A stretch of 64,000 nt of DNA, from NCBI GenBank assembly GCA_002494725.1, contig DACG01000019.1, positions 62,001 to 126,000 of the forward strand, read 5' to 3'. Positions within the stretch are counted from its first letter, which is position 1, and each line of letters opens with the position of its first letter. The translations under genes and the position numbers were made by a program. This document shows, piece by piece, positions 6,992 through 15,058 of the stretch. Below the pieces are notes generated by a model. That model was not told where the DNA came from. It worked only from the letters and a program-made list of their open reading frames with translations, and ran no database searches. This DNA comes from Geoglobus sp. UBA235. Lineage in GTDB: Archaea > Halobacteriota > Archaeoglobi > Archaeoglobales > Archaeoglobaceae.

Positions 6992-8112
6992 CCCACCTCA
7001 AGCAGCTTTCTGTCGAAATTGGTGAGGTGTGCAACTCTATCACCGACATGTATCGTGTCCTCGATCCTGAACCCCCCAGCTCCCTTTATTGAGAGAACAG
7101 AATGTCCCACTGAGAGAGTCATCCCTTTTGAAATTGTCTCTCTTAGATCTTCAGGGAATATGGTTGGGAATGGAGTCTCCTCAAAACCAAGCCCTATTCC
7201 ATGGACAAAACCCCTGACGTATAGCCCATTGTATCCCATGGCTTTCATGAATTCGCTGTTCTCTCTTTCAAGTTCCAGAACTGTAATCTCGTTCTTTTTC
7301 TCCTCTATTCTCTCAATTACCCTCTCCTGCATTCTCAGATAAGCTTCATGAGCTCTTTTCTGTTCACTGCCTGCACTTCCGACGACAAATGTCCTTGTTA
7401 TATCCGCACAGTAACCCTGGTAAACCGGGCCAATGTCAATCAGAACCACATCTCCCTTTTCGATTATTTTATCTGTTGCCATTCCGTGAAGCCACAGACT
7501 TCTCTCACCGGAATTGACGAACATCGGAAATGAAAGCCTCTCAGCTCCTTTTTTTCTCACATAATACTCCACCTCAAGTGCAACATCCCTTTCACTGATA
7601 CCGGGCTTTAAAAGATCTGCAGCTCTCTCCATGGCAATATCCGCCAGCTTTCCTGCTTTTTTCATCAATTCAATCTCATATCTGTCCTTGATCTTTCTGA
7701 GAGGAGATACAATTTGCTTTGCATCCACAACCTCCACGTGCGGATTTGCCATTCTGAATCTTTCAATTAAGAATGCCGGAGTCGAGAACTCCATTTCAAC
7801 CGCAACAACGGGCGTATCCTTCTCCAGAGAGTTAAGAAAACTGATTACGGCTGAGAGCATTTCTGGGAGGGATCTGTATGTTTTTGCCTGCAACCCTGTC
7901 CTCCTTTCGACCTCCTCCCTTTCACTCTCAAATACGATGGGTGTTGGCTCATTTTCGGATGGAATGAGCATTCTTGGCTGCTTCCTAACATCTCCCGTGA
8001 AGTATCTGTAATTTTCAAGTGAGAGAATGAGCATCGCATCGACTTCATTCTCTCTCATCAATTCCTGGGCTCTCCTGATCCTTTTTCTGTAAACACTTCT
8101 CGGTATGCTCAT
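6988..8112 (-). CDS. M24-family aminopeptidase P-like peptidase
   Basis: 374 residues from ATG 8112 (MSIPRSVYRKRI); a GTG or ATG further up would add seven residues. The N-terminal creatinase-like domain (LENYRYFTGDVR) is followed by the pita-bread metallopeptidase domain with the metal ligands: DIGPVYQGYCADITRTF (two Asp), FVHGIGLGFEETPF (His, Glu) and a last Glu in RIEDTIHV. Such enzymes remove N-terminal residues next to proline, using two metal ions. It is transcribed with the CoxG-like gene and is divergent from cbiM. Confidence 0.85.
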   Translation of the reverse strand: MSIPRSVYRKRIRRAQELMRENEVDAMLILSLENYRYFTGDVRKQPRMLIPSENEPTPIVFESEREEVERRTGLQAKTYRSLPEMLSAVISFLNSLEKDTPVVAVEMEFSTPAFLIERFRMANPHVEVVDAKQIVSPLRKIKDRYEIELMKKAGKLADIAMERAADLLKPGISERDVALEVEYYVRKKGAERLSFPMFVNSGERSLWLHGMATDKIIEKGDVVLIDIGPVYQGYCADITRTFVVGSAGSEQKRAHEAYLRMQERVIERIEEKKNEITVLELERENSEFMKAMGYNGLYVRGFVHGIGLGFEETPFPTIFPEDLRETISKGMTLSVGHSVLSIKGAGGFRIEDTIHVGDRVAHLTNFDRKLLEVG

Positions 8113-8233
8113 TCTGATAGAGGATACTGTCAAGGACTTATTTTAAACTTCTCCCGAATAATGAGATCTTCTCAATAAAATTGTTATTTTTGAATGACTG
8201 TTAAAACAGTATCTGGTGGATGAGCATCGAAAA

Positions 8234-8274
8234 ATTTTTAAATGATATCAAATTTACTTGACAAAAAGTCAAGT
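8234..8274 (+). promoter_or_regulatory. Promoter and inverted repeat ahead of cbiM (candidate metal-responsive operator)
   Basis: A TATA-like TTTTTAAATG at 8234-8243 is followed by a perfect seven-base inverted repeat, ACTTGAC (8256-8262), five A's, GTCAAGT (8268-8274). Transcription would begin about 25 bp after the TATA box, inside the repeat. A repressor bound there would block initiation, as expected for a cobalt-uptake operon. GAGGTG (8275-8280) is the likely ribosome site for the GTG start at 8286. Confidence 0.5.
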
Positions 8275-8285
8275 GAGGTGGTTTG

Positions 8286-8927
8286 GTGCACATAATGGAA
8301 GGCTTCCTCCCTCCTCTGTGGGCGACTTTCTGGTTTGCTGTATCCCTGCCTGCCATGGCATACGGTGCTGTGAGGGCTAAAAAGCTTATAAATGAGAATC
8401 CAAGAAACAGAGCTCTTTTGGCGGTTGCAGGTGGATTCATTTTTGTTCTCTCCTCACTGAAAATCCCCTCACCTGTAACAGGCAGCTGCTCACACCCAAC
8501 CGGAACGGGAATATCAACAATGCTCTTTGGTCCCTCCGTAACCGCCTTTCTATCAGCCATAGTGCTGCTCTATCAGGCTCTTCTGCTTGCCCATGGAGGG
8601 ATAACAACCCTTGGAGCAAACACAGCATCAATGGGATTCATTGGACCTCTGGCAGGGTGGATTGTTTACAGGGGATTGAAGGACAGGGTAAGTATGAGGA
8701 TGCTTGCTTTTGTTGTTGCAGTTGTTGCTGACTGGTTCACGTATGTTGTGACATCCATTCAGCTCGCTCTTGCTTTTCCGGGAGTGAGTTTTATCAAATC
8801 TGCCCTCACATTTATGGGCATATTTGCACTGACCCAGATTCCTGTCGCGGTTGTAGAGGGTATATTTGCGGCACTGCTCATCAGCTACATCGTCCAGACA
8901 TCAGAGGATAGGCTGACACGGGGGTGA
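8286..8927 (+). CDS. cbiM: Cobalt transport protein CbiM (ECF substrate-binding membrane component)
   Basis: 213 residues, the S-component of the CbiMNQO cobalt uptake system. The chain begins V/M-H-I-M-E-G-F-L-P; in CbiM/NikM the N-terminal Met-His binds the metal, so GTG 8286 rather than TTG 8283 must be the start, placing His at position 2. Conserved segments SSLKIPSPVTGSCSHPTGTG and LLLAHGGITTLGANTASMG are present, with about six to seven hydrophobic segments. Cobalt rather than nickel is inferred from the downstream corrin genes. First gene of cbiMNQO-cobA. Confidence 0.95.
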   Translation: MHIMEGFLPPLWATFWFAVSLPAMAYGAVRAKKLINENPRNRALLAVAGGFIFVLSSLKIPSPVTGSCSHPTGTGISTMLFGPSVTAFLSAIVLLYQALLLAHGGITTLGANTASMGFIGPLAGWIVYRGLKDRVSMRMLAFVVAVVADWFTYVVTSIQLALAFPGVSFIKSALTFMGIFALTQIPVAVVEGIFAALLISYIVQTSEDRLTRG

Positions 8928-8931
8928 GAGC

Positions 8932-9201
8932 TTGAAGAATGCCATTTCAGTGTTGTTTTTGATCTCATGTCTTTTAATCACAAATGGAAACGCTGAAAGC
9001 TGGACTGGGGCTGACGAGAAGGCTGAAGAGGCGATAAAGCAGATTTCCCCTGACTATGAGCCATGGTTCTCGCCGGTATGGGAGCCACCGAGCGGTGAAA
9101 TTGAGAGCCTTCTTTTCAGTCTGCAGTCTGCCATAGGAGCATTTGCAGTGGGTTATTTTGTGGGGAAAAGCAGAGCGAACAAACATGCATCGAACAATTG
9201 A
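8932..9201 (+). CDS. cbiN: Cobalt transport protein CbiN
   Basis: 89 residues, TTG start 4 bp after cbiM, preceded by GGGTGAGAG. Two hydrophobic segments, one N-terminal (ISVLFLISCLLITNGNA) and one C-terminal (SAIGAFAVGYFVGK), flank an extracellular loop with WTGADEKAEEAI and YEPWFSPVWEPPSGEIES, the CbiN signature. It works with CbiM in the membrane in metal loading. The end overlaps cbiQ. Confidence 0.92.
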   Translation: MKNAISVLFLISCLLITNGNAESWTGADEKAEEAIKQISPDYEPWFSPVWEPPSGEIESLLFSLQSAIGAFAVGYFVGKSRANKHASNN

Positions 9202-9898
9202 GGAAATTCAGCTGAAATCTAAGAAAGTTGTTACGGGAGCGGCAAACGTTTACCTTGTGATGGTATCATTTATTCTCATTTACATCTTCAATTCAGTTTC
9301 CGTTTTTGCCATCACGCTCATGATGTTCTCCCTTCTATCCCTCCATTCATCCGGAATGGATTATCTGAGACTCATGAAGTTACCAGCACTTTTCATAATC
9401 CCGGCACTGATGGTTATAGCCTTCATAACTCCGGGTGAAGAACTGTTCTGGATTTTTACAGAAGAAGGCGTGAACCTGGCTTTCAAAACCTTTTTCAGAA
9501 CCTACGCATCTCTCTCCATTATGGTTTATCTGATTACAACAACTTCGGTACCTGAAATTCTTTTTGCACTGAAAAAGCTCAGACTTCCTGAGTTTGTGGT
9601 GGAGATGATGTCCCTCATTTACAGAACAATTCAGATATTTCTGGATGAGCTAATCAGGCTTGAGAGATCTGCAGATTCAAGACTTGGATTTTCAGGGAAA
9701 AAGAACATGCTGAAAACCTCGGCTCTTCTCGCTCATTCCATGTTTGTGAAATCGATGGAGAGGGCTGAAAAGCTGAACATGGCAATGGAGTCAAGATGCT
9801 ACAGTGGAAAAATTCCCGAGCCTTCAAGCAGCTCCTCGGGTGTTGGCTATGTCCTCCTCGTTGTAACTGTAATTGCTGCATCAGGGGTGATCCTTTGA
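9185..9898 (+). CDS. cbiQ: ECF transporter T component CbiQ
   Basis: 237 residues from ATG 9185 inside cbiN. It contains about five membrane segments and, in the C-terminal cytoplasmic half, ERSADSRLGFSGKKN and SMERAEKLNMAMESRCYSG; the Ala-Arg-Gly-type coupling motifs of T components are seen here as ADSR and MESRCY. It links CbiM/N to the ATPase CbiO. The overlapping stop/start (TGA 9896-9898 with TTG 9895) couples it to cbiO. Confidence 0.9.
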   Translation: MHRTIEEIQLKSKKVVTGAANVYLVMVSFILIYIFNSVSVFAITLMMFSLLSLHSSGMDYLRLMKLPALFIIPALMVIAFITPGEELFWIFTEEGVNLAFKTFFRTYASLSIMVYLITTTSVPEILFALKKLRLPEFVVEMMSLIYRTIQIFLDELIRLERSADSRLGFSGKKNMLKTSALLAHSMFVKSMERAEKLNMAMESRCYSGKIPEPSSSSSGVGYVLLVVTVIAASGVIL

Positions 9899-10947
9899 TA
9901 GAGCTGAGGGATGTTTGGTTCTCATACAATGACAGAGAGGTTCTGAAGGGTGTGAGCATGGAAGTCAGGAAGGAGGAGGTGGTGATACTCCTTGGAAGAA
10001 ATGGTGCCGGGAAGTCGACCCTCTTAATGCATCTGAACGGTCTTTTGAGACCAGAGAAAGGGGAGGTTATTGTGAATGGCAATCCCGTCAGGTATGACAG
10101 AAAATCTCTGACAAAGCTCAGACGCCTTGTGGGATTTGTTTTTCAGAATCCGGATGACCAGATTGTTGCTCCAACAGTCTGGCAGGATGTGGTTTTCGGT
10201 CCTGAGAACACCGGAACAAGAGATGATGAAAAAATAAGGGAGATTTTAAGAAATCTCGGGTTGGAGGGATATGAGAACAGGCTGTGCAACTCTTTAAGTG
10301 GAGGGGAGAAAAAGAGGGTTGCAATTGCAGGGGTTCTTGCAATGGAGCCGGAATATGTTGTGATGGATGAGCCGACAGCAGGGGTTGATGGAGTGGGCAT
10401 GAAGGAGATCGCATTCATAGTGAGAGAGCTGAGGGAAGAAGGTAAAGGAATGATCATCTCAACCCATGACCTTGACTTTGCGAAGGCAGTTGGAGACAGA
10501 TTTCTGATTCTTGATGGGGGAATGATAATTTACAATGACGCGTGGATAGATTACTCCCTTGCTGAAAGATGTGGCATAAGAACCTGGATGTCAGAGGGAG
10601 AGGTTGTGCTCGTTCCCCACGACTCTTGCCTGCCTGATGGTGACTTCGATTTTGTTGCGGTGATGGGAAGGAGTGCAAAGGAAAGACTTGAGAAGGAGGG
10701 AATTGAACCTGATATAAATACAGCGGGAATGGAGAGGGCTTTTCTCAGAGCCATAGGGGGAGCGAGGGTAATGCTTGTGTGCTCAAGAAGTATGATGGAT
10801 GTTGTCAGGAGGGAAGCAGCAACCTATCCTGTGAGGCTGAGACTTTATGAGAGGGAGGTTGATGAGTATGAAAGGGAAGGTGTTCATAATAGGGGCGGGT
10901 CCGGGAGATCCGGAGCTCATCACGCTGAAAGGACTGAAGGCCATTGA
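9895..10947 (+). CDS. cbiO: Cobalt ABC transporter ATP-binding protein CbiO with C-terminal extension
   Basis: 350 residues, TTG start at 9895. ATPase motifs: Walker A GRNGAGKSTLL, Q-loop FQNPDDQIVAPTVWQDV, signature SLSGGEKKRVAIAG, Walker B YVVMDEPTAGVD, H-loop STHDL. Residues from about 240 on form an extension with VVLVPHDSCLPDGDFDFVAV and a poorly conserved end. The last 26 codons overlap cobA, and their translation ([20 protein letters not shown]) looks like an out-of-frame read of the cobA P-loop region; it is likely just a by-product of the overlap. Confidence 0.92.
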   Translation: MIELRDVWFSYNDREVLKGVSMEVRKEEVVILLGRNGAGKSTLLMHLNGLLRPEKGEVIVNGNPVRYDRKSLTKLRRLVGFVFQNPDDQIVAPTVWQDVVFGPENTGTRDDEKIREILRNLGLEGYENRLCNSLSGGEKKRVAIAGVLAMEPEYVVMDEPTAGVDGVGMKEIAFIVRELREEGKGMIISTHDLDFAKAVGDRFLILDGGMIIYNDAWIDYSLAERCGIRTWMSEGEVVLVPHDSCLPDGDFDFVAVMGRSAKERLEKEGIEPDINTAGMERAFLRAIGGARVMLVCSRSMMDVVRREAATYPVRLRLYEREVDEYEREGVHNRGGSGRSGAHHAERTEGH

Positions 10948-11566
10948 AAAATCCGAGATCATAATGCATGATGCCCTTGTTGACAGAAGGCTGTTTGAGA
11001 TGATCAACACTGAAGGGAAGGAAATAATTTTTGTCGGGAAGAGAAGAGGTGATGGAGATGGTGGAGAGAGGCAGAAGGAAATAAACAGCCTGATGCTGAA
11101 GTTCTCTCTTCAGGGGAAAAATGTTGCAAGGCTCAAGGGCGGAGACCCCGGAATTTTCGGGAGACTTGCAGATGAGATCAGGTTTCTGAAGGAGAACGGG
11201 ATTCCTTACGAGGTCATTCCGGGAGTCAGCTCCTTCAATGGCGTGTCAAGTTACGCCGGCATACCTCTCACAAAAAAGGGAATAGCATCCCTCACACTTC
11301 TATCGGGCACAGAGGATCTGAACATTAATTCAATCCTGAACGGTACGTTTGTCGTGATGATGGCAAGGGAGACAGTTGAGAGTGTGGCAGAGAGGCTCAT
11401 TGAAATGGGAGTCAGTCCAGACAAGCCTGCTGTGGCCATAGAAAATGGAACCCTGGAAAATCAGAGGATTGTCAGTGGCACCTTAAAAGACATCCATGAA
11501 AGGATTGGGGATTTCTCAGGGCCAACTCTTTTCATTATTGGTGATGTTGCATCTCTGAAACCCTGA
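10868..11566 (+). CDS. cobA: Uroporphyrinogen-III C-methyltransferase (SUMT)
   Basis: Two SAM-dependent methylations at C2 and C7 of uroporphyrinogen III giving precorrin-2, the branch point to siroheme and cobalamin. 232 residues from ATG 10868. Motifs of the class III methylase fold: [45 protein letters not shown] and [19 protein letters not shown]. The start is placed to give the usual [13 protein letters not shown] opening. It overlaps cbiO by 80 bp. The 3' end overlaps the convergent cbiX by 32 bp. Confidence 0.94.
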   Translation: MKGKVFIIGAGPGDPELITLKGLKAIEKSEIIMHDALVDRRLFEMINTEGKEIIFVGKRRGDGDGGERQKEINSLMLKFSLQGKNVARLKGGDPGIFGRLADEIRFLKENGIPYEVIPGVSSFNGVSSYAGIPLTKKGIASLTLLSGTEDLNINSILNGTFVVMMARETVESVAERLIEMGVSPDKPAVAIENGTLENQRIVSGTLKDIHERIGDFSGPTLFIIGDVASLKP

Positions 11567-11930
11567 AAACAGAGTTCAGAATTGCGTAGGTTACAAAAAC
11601 ATCTTCTCCTATGGGTTCACATATAACTATTCTCTTTCCATCAATTTCTGCCGTTTTAATACCCTCTCCCTCCTCGAGGCCGAAGAACGCTGGCAGATCT
11701 TTTGTAACGTGGAGCCCGTTTGAGAGAAAAAGGGGAACCAAGTATATCACATCCGAGCTCATTCTCTTCACCGTCTGCAGTGGTGTTGGCTCCCTGTCTC
11801 CGGTGGCGTAGGCAATCTCAACCTCATCGAAAACACCAAAACCGTTTATTCTCTCTCTGTGAGTTTTCATGACCCTTGCGTAGTGAGGCAGTGGACTTCC
11901 GTGCCCCACTATCACGAGACCCCTTTTCAT
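11535..11930 (-). CDS. cbiX: Sirohydrochlorin cobaltochelatase CbiX (small form)
   Basis: Inserts Co2+ into sirohydrochlorin, the early-cobalt step that marks the anaerobic pathway. 131 residues, the size of archaeal single-domain CbiX. Landmarks are the opening [17 protein letters not shown] with the metal-binding His, [18 protein letters not shown] with the second His, and a C-terminal [15 protein letters not shown]. It ends in MQHHQ, short compared with the His-rich tails of some relatives. The ATG overlaps the cbiE stop. Confidence 0.93.
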   Translation of the reverse strand: MKRGLVIVGHGSPLPHYARVMKTHRERINGFGVFDEVEIAYATGDREPTPLQTVKRMSSDVIYLVPLFLSNGLHVTKDLPAFFGLEEGEGIKTAEIDGKRIVICEPIGEDVFVTYAILNSVFRVSEMQHHQ

Positions 11931-12475
11931 TTTTTCACCTCAACAAACACTATGGTGTAATCGCTCTCTGTTTCAAAAAAATCATGCACCTCATAAATCT
12001 TCTCATCCCTGCTTTCCAGATTCTCCAGAACGATCATTTTTCTACCAGGAAAATTCAGCCTTACACCTTTTTTTGCAAGAACAAGCAGATTTTTAACCTC
12101 AGAGAACTCAGGCTCTCTGCTGTGTGCGTTTAAAACAGACACCTCACACAGATCAGCGTTTATTCTCCCAAGAGCAACCTGAACACTTGATATTCCCGGA
12201 ATCACCCTTGCTCTTTTAAAGAATCTGCCAAGCCCTGCAACCATCGGATCACCGGTCGAAAGCACAGCCACATCCTTCTCTTCTGCTTCCTTCTCTATGT
12301 CCCTGTATGTTTTCTCATCAAATTCTGTCATCCGGACTTTTTCTCCTTTTATCCATTCCTCTGCTATTTCAAGGGCTTTTGAACTGCCGTACACCTTATT
12401 TGCTCTCGAAATCACCTCTTTTGCCTCATCGGTGAGATGTTCTCTTTTCAGACCAACACCCACAACAAACAGCAC
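11927..12475 (-). CDS. cbiE: Cobalt-precorrin-7 C5-methyltransferase CbiE
   Basis: Methylates C5 late in the ring pathway, working with CbiT. 182 residues from GTG 12475, which gives the normal opening [21 protein letters not shown] at 12580 would add 35 unlike residues and would leave only 1 bp before the divergent cbiT, so I reject it. SAM-fold motifs seen: [30 protein letters not shown] and [10 protein letters not shown]. No ribosome site is obvious. Confidence 0.88.
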   Translation of the reverse strand: MLFVVGVGLKREHLTDEAKEVISRANKVYGSSKALEIAEEWIKGEKVRMTEFDEKTYRDIEKEAEEKDVAVLSTGDPMVAGLGRFFKRARVIPGISSVQVALGRINADLCEVSVLNAHSREPEFSEVKNLLVLAKKGVRLNFPGRKMIVLENLESRDEKIYEVHDFFETESDYTIVFVEVKK

Positions 12476-12550
12476 GGATGGATTTTTCTTGGAATGTTTT
12501 TTAATGGTTGCCTTCTCACCTTTTTGAAGATGTCTCAGGTGAAGGCAAGA

Positions 12551-12559
12551 CTTTAATAC
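12551..12559 (+). promoter_or_regulatory. TATA-like element for cbiT
   Basis: CTTTAATAC lies about 23 bp before the cbiT ATG at 12582 and would give a leaderless start for the cbiTLFGHCD run. Confidence 0.4.
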
Positions 12560-12581
12560 CAAATCAAATTTTCTTGTCACA

Positions 12582-13115
12582 ATGGAAAGTGAGTTTAATC
12601 ATGGAAAGTTCACCAAGGACGAGATAATAGGGGTTGTCTTCTCCAAGCTAAAGCCGGAAAGGCACTGGGTTTTTGCAGACATCGGAAGTGGAAGTGGAAG
12701 GGTTGCAGAATTCTTCTCTCCCTACGTCAGAAAGGTGTATGCTGTTGAGAGAGATGCGATACTTGCAGCTGAATTAATCAGAAAATTCAACGGTACAAAT
12801 GTTCAGGTTGTAGGAGGAGATGGTTATGATTTTCTGCTAACCCACAAACCGGATTGTGTCTTTTTTGGAGGCACATCGAGAATAGACAGGATGCTTGAAG
12901 CATGCACAGCAAAGAGAATGGCTGTAAACTGTGCCAGAATTGATGTTGCGCTTAAAGTTGTCGAGAAAATGAGGGAACTTGATTTTTTCACTGAAATTGT
13001 TGCTGTAAATGTTTCAAAAAGCTATGATCTTGCTGGAGGAATTGCTTTCAGGGCTTTAAATCCGGTCTTTGTGGTGGTTGGCAATGCTGAAGGGGGTAAG
13101 TCTCGGTCCCGGTGA
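12582..13115 (+). CDS. cbiT: Cobalt-precorrin-6B C15-methyltransferase (decarboxylating) CbiT
   Basis: Methylates C15 and decarboxylates the acetate on ring C. 177 residues, a small Rossmann methyltransferase: glycine loop FADIGSGSGRVAEFFS after the N-terminal helix, acidic end of strand 2 in YAVERD, FFGGTSRID. Archaeal CbiT is separate from CbiE, as here, where the two genes are divergent. The 3' end overlaps cbiL by 32 bp. First gene of the seven-gene run ending with cbiD. Confidence 0.93.
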   Translation: MESEFNHGKFTKDEIIGVVFSKLKPERHWVFADIGSGSGRVAEFFSPYVRKVYAVERDAILAAELIRKFNGTNVQVVGGDGYDFLLTHKPDCVFFGGTSRIDRMLEACTAKRMAVNCARIDVALKVVEKMRELDFFTEIVAVNVSKSYDLAGGIAFRALNPVFVVVGNAEGGKSRSR

Positions 13116-13674
13116 TCCTGAGCTCGTGACAATAAAGGCAAAGAAAGCAATAGAGATGTGTGATGAGGTTATAGTCCCTGGGAGACTTGCAGAGAGCATT
13201 GTGAAAGAATTCAGGGATAATGTTAGGGTTGTTGAGTTTCCGATGGGAAATGCCGATGGGGTTGTTGAGACGCTGGCTGAGGAACTCGCATACAGGTGTA
13301 TCAGCGAAGATATAGCCTTCTGTGTTCTCGGGGATGTTGCATTTTTCTCAACATTTCAGGATCTGGCAGGAGCTGTGAGAAAAAAGAATCCAGATGTGGT
13401 TGTTGAGATGGTTCCCGGAGTTCCAAGCTTTACAGCAGTTTTTTCAAGGCTTGGAATGTTTGTGGACAGCTCTTTCAGAGTCAGATCAGCACTGAACCAG
13501 GATGAGGGATTTGAAGTGGTTCTGAAGGCAACAAAGCCTCTTGAAATTTCCGAGGAACTGAGAAACAGGGGTTTCAGATCAATTCAGGTTGAGAGGATGT
13601 TCATGGAGGGGGAGTTTGTTGGAAGACCGAGAGAAAAGGCATCCTACTTCACAATGGTGGTGGGATGGAAGTGA
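13084..13674 (+). CDS. cbiL: Cobalt-factor II C20-methyltransferase CbiL
   Basis: Adds the C20 methyl to cobalt-factor II. 196 residues from ATG 13084 inside cbiT, giving the opening LKGVSLGPGDPELVTIKAKKAI. Further signatures: VPGRLAESIV, LGDVAFFSTFQDLA and VPGVPSFTAVFSRLG. It is a little shorter than many CbiL proteins (about 220-240). It overlaps cbiF by 10 bp. Confidence 0.9.
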   Translation: MLKGVSLGPGDPELVTIKAKKAIEMCDEVIVPGRLAESIVKEFRDNVRVVEFPMGNADGVVETLAEELAYRCISEDIAFCVLGDVAFFSTFQDLAGAVRKKNPDVVVEMVPGVPSFTAVFSRLGMFVDSSFRVRSALNQDEGFEVVLKATKPLEISEELRNRGFRSIQVERMFMEGEFVGRPREKASYFTMVVGWK

Positions 13675-14378
13675 AGGTGTATTTTGTTGGTTTTGGTCCT
13701 GGAGATCCTGAGCTCCTCACGTTAAAGGCTTACAGACTGATGAAGAGAGCAGATCTCATAATCTACCCCGGTTCTCTTGTTGAGAAGGAGTTTCTTGAAG
13801 AGTTTGAGGGTGAGAAATTTAACAGCTTTGGAAAAAGCCTCGAGGAGATAGTAGATGTAATTGAAAAGGCTGTTAAAAGTGGAAAAACTGTTGTTAGACT
13901 CCAGAGTGGCGATCCCAGCATATATGGAGCTATAAACGAGCAGATAAATGAACTTAAAAAAAGGGGTATTGAGGTTGAGGTAATTCCGGGTGTCAGCAGC
14001 GTTTTTGCCTCTGCATCAGCCTTAAAAAGTGAACTAACATCACCTGATGTTCCGAGTGTTGTGATAACAAGACCGGCAGGAAAAACCCTTGAAAGGGATG
14101 AAATTGAGGAGTTTGCAAGAACAAATTCCACTCTCGTAATACTACTAGGTGTGGACAAGATCAGAGATATAGCAGAAAGAGTTGGGAAAATGAGGGGGTT
14201 TAATGAGCCTGCTTTTGTTGTTTATCGGGCAAGCAGGAAAGATGAGATTGTGATCGAAGGGACACTCGCTAATATAGCTGAGAAGGTTGAAAAAGAAAAC
14301 ATCAGAAGAACAGCCACAATAATAATTGGAAAAGCGGTAAAATCTGCAAGGAGGTCGGTATTATACGCATCGCAGTAG
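13665..14378 (+). CDS. cbiF: Cobalt-precorrin-4 C11-methyltransferase CbiF
   Basis: Methylates C11. 237 residues. Signatures YFVGFGPGDPELLTLKAYRLM, IIYPGSLVEKE, RLQSGDPSIYGAINEQ and VIPGVSSVFASASALKSELT follow the CbiF/CobM pattern. ATG 13665 sits before the stop of cbiL, preceded by GGTGGTGG. Its last codons contain an AAGGAGGT ribosome site that serves cbiG. Confidence 0.93.
   Translation: MEVKVYFVGFGPGDPELLTLKAYRLMKRADLIIYPGSLVEKEFLEEFEGEKFNSFGKSLEEIVDVIEKAVKSGKTVVRLQSGDPSIYGAINEQINELKKRGIEVEVIPGVSSVFASASALKSELTSPDVPSVVITRPAGKTLERDEIEEFARTNSTLVILLGVDKIRDIAERVGKMRGFNEPAFVVYRASRKDEIVIEGTLANIAEKVEKENIRRTATIIIGKAVKSARRSVLYASQ
14348..14355 (+). promoter_or_regulatory. Strong ribosome-binding site for cbiG
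   Basis: AAGGAGGT, a full anti-16S match, lies in the last codons of cbiF. Seven bases on, at 14363, is an ATA codon that begins the conserved CbiG reading MRIAVVGFEK. No ATG, GTG or TTG lies in this frame between the upstream stop at 14288-14290 and TTG at 14405. Confidence 0.65.
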
Positions 14379-15058
14379 TTGGATTTGAGAAAGACGTTGA
14401 AAAATTGGAGAAAATATCAAATTTCTTGGAGGGAGAGGTAGTCATCTATAGAAAAGATGTGTGGAAGGACATAGAAGATTATGATAGCATTGTTGCTTTA
14501 ATGGCATCAGGAATAGTTGTTAGAGGCATATGCTCTATTTTAAAAAACAAATGGACTGATCCTGCCGTAGTGATTGTTGACAAGGAAATGAAGTACGCTA
14601 TCCCAATCATCGGCGGACATCATGGCGGGAATGAGATAGCATTGAAGCTTGAAGGGCTTGGAATGAAAGCTGTGATAACAACTGCAATGGAGTTTGAGGA
14701 CGGATTGAGTGTTGGGATTGGCTTTAAAAAAGATGTTGAGGCAAAGGAGATCATCAATGCAATTGAACAGGCTTTGAAAGAAGTTAGAGCTTCCAGAGAT
14801 GAAATAAGAGTCATATCTACATGGAAAGGAAAAAAAGAAAGTGAAGAGCTTGTAAAAGCTGTGGACTACTTCAAAAAACCGCTGATGTTTTTAGATGAAA
14901 ATGAGATAAACAAAATTGAAGTAGAATCCCCTTCAAAGGCTCAGATCATAGGATTGAAAAGTGTTAGTGAAGCTTGTGCTCTCTATTTTTCCAGAAAAAA
15001 GGAGCTTGTTTTGAGAAAGAAAGTTTATGGAGGCGTTACAGTTGCTATCGCAAGGTAA
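14363..15058 (+). CDS. cbiG: Cobalt-precorrin-5A hydrolase CbiG, probable non-canonical start
   Basis: Opens the delta-lactone of cobalt-precorrin-5A, releasing acetaldehyde. The reading frame from ATA 14363 gives 231 residues beginning (M)RIAVVGFEKDVEKLEKI, a good CbiG N-terminus, with LMASGIVVRGIC, PIIGGHHGGNEIA and a C-terminal VGIGFKKDVEAKEI domain. The first ordinary start, TTG 14405, would lose the first beta strand and has no ribosome site. I therefore infer initiation at ATA (or ATT 14360), or a recent start-codon mutation. The protein is the short type, lacking the long linker of many CbiG proteins. Confidence 0.8.
   Translation: MRIAVVGFEKDVEKLEKISNFLEGEVVIYRKDVWKDIEDYDSIVALMASGIVVRGICSILKNKWTDPAVVIVDKEMKYAIPIIGGHHGGNEIALKLEGLGMKAVITTAMEFEDGLSVGIGFKKDVEAKEIINAIEQALKEVRASRDEIRVISTWKGKKESEELVKAVDYFKKPLMFLDENEINKIEVESPSKAQIIGLKSVSEACALYFSRKKELVLRKKVYGGVTVAIAR

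Noticed and set aside
8256..8274. Cobalamin riboswitch in the cbiM leader
   Set aside because: The leader is only about 20 nt from the predicted start, far too short; a simple inverted repeat fits better.
10885..10947. C-terminal tail of CbiO as a functional extension
   Set aside because: It is the out-of-frame reading of the cobA start, including its P-loop region, and is Gly/Arg/His-rich in a way explained by that.
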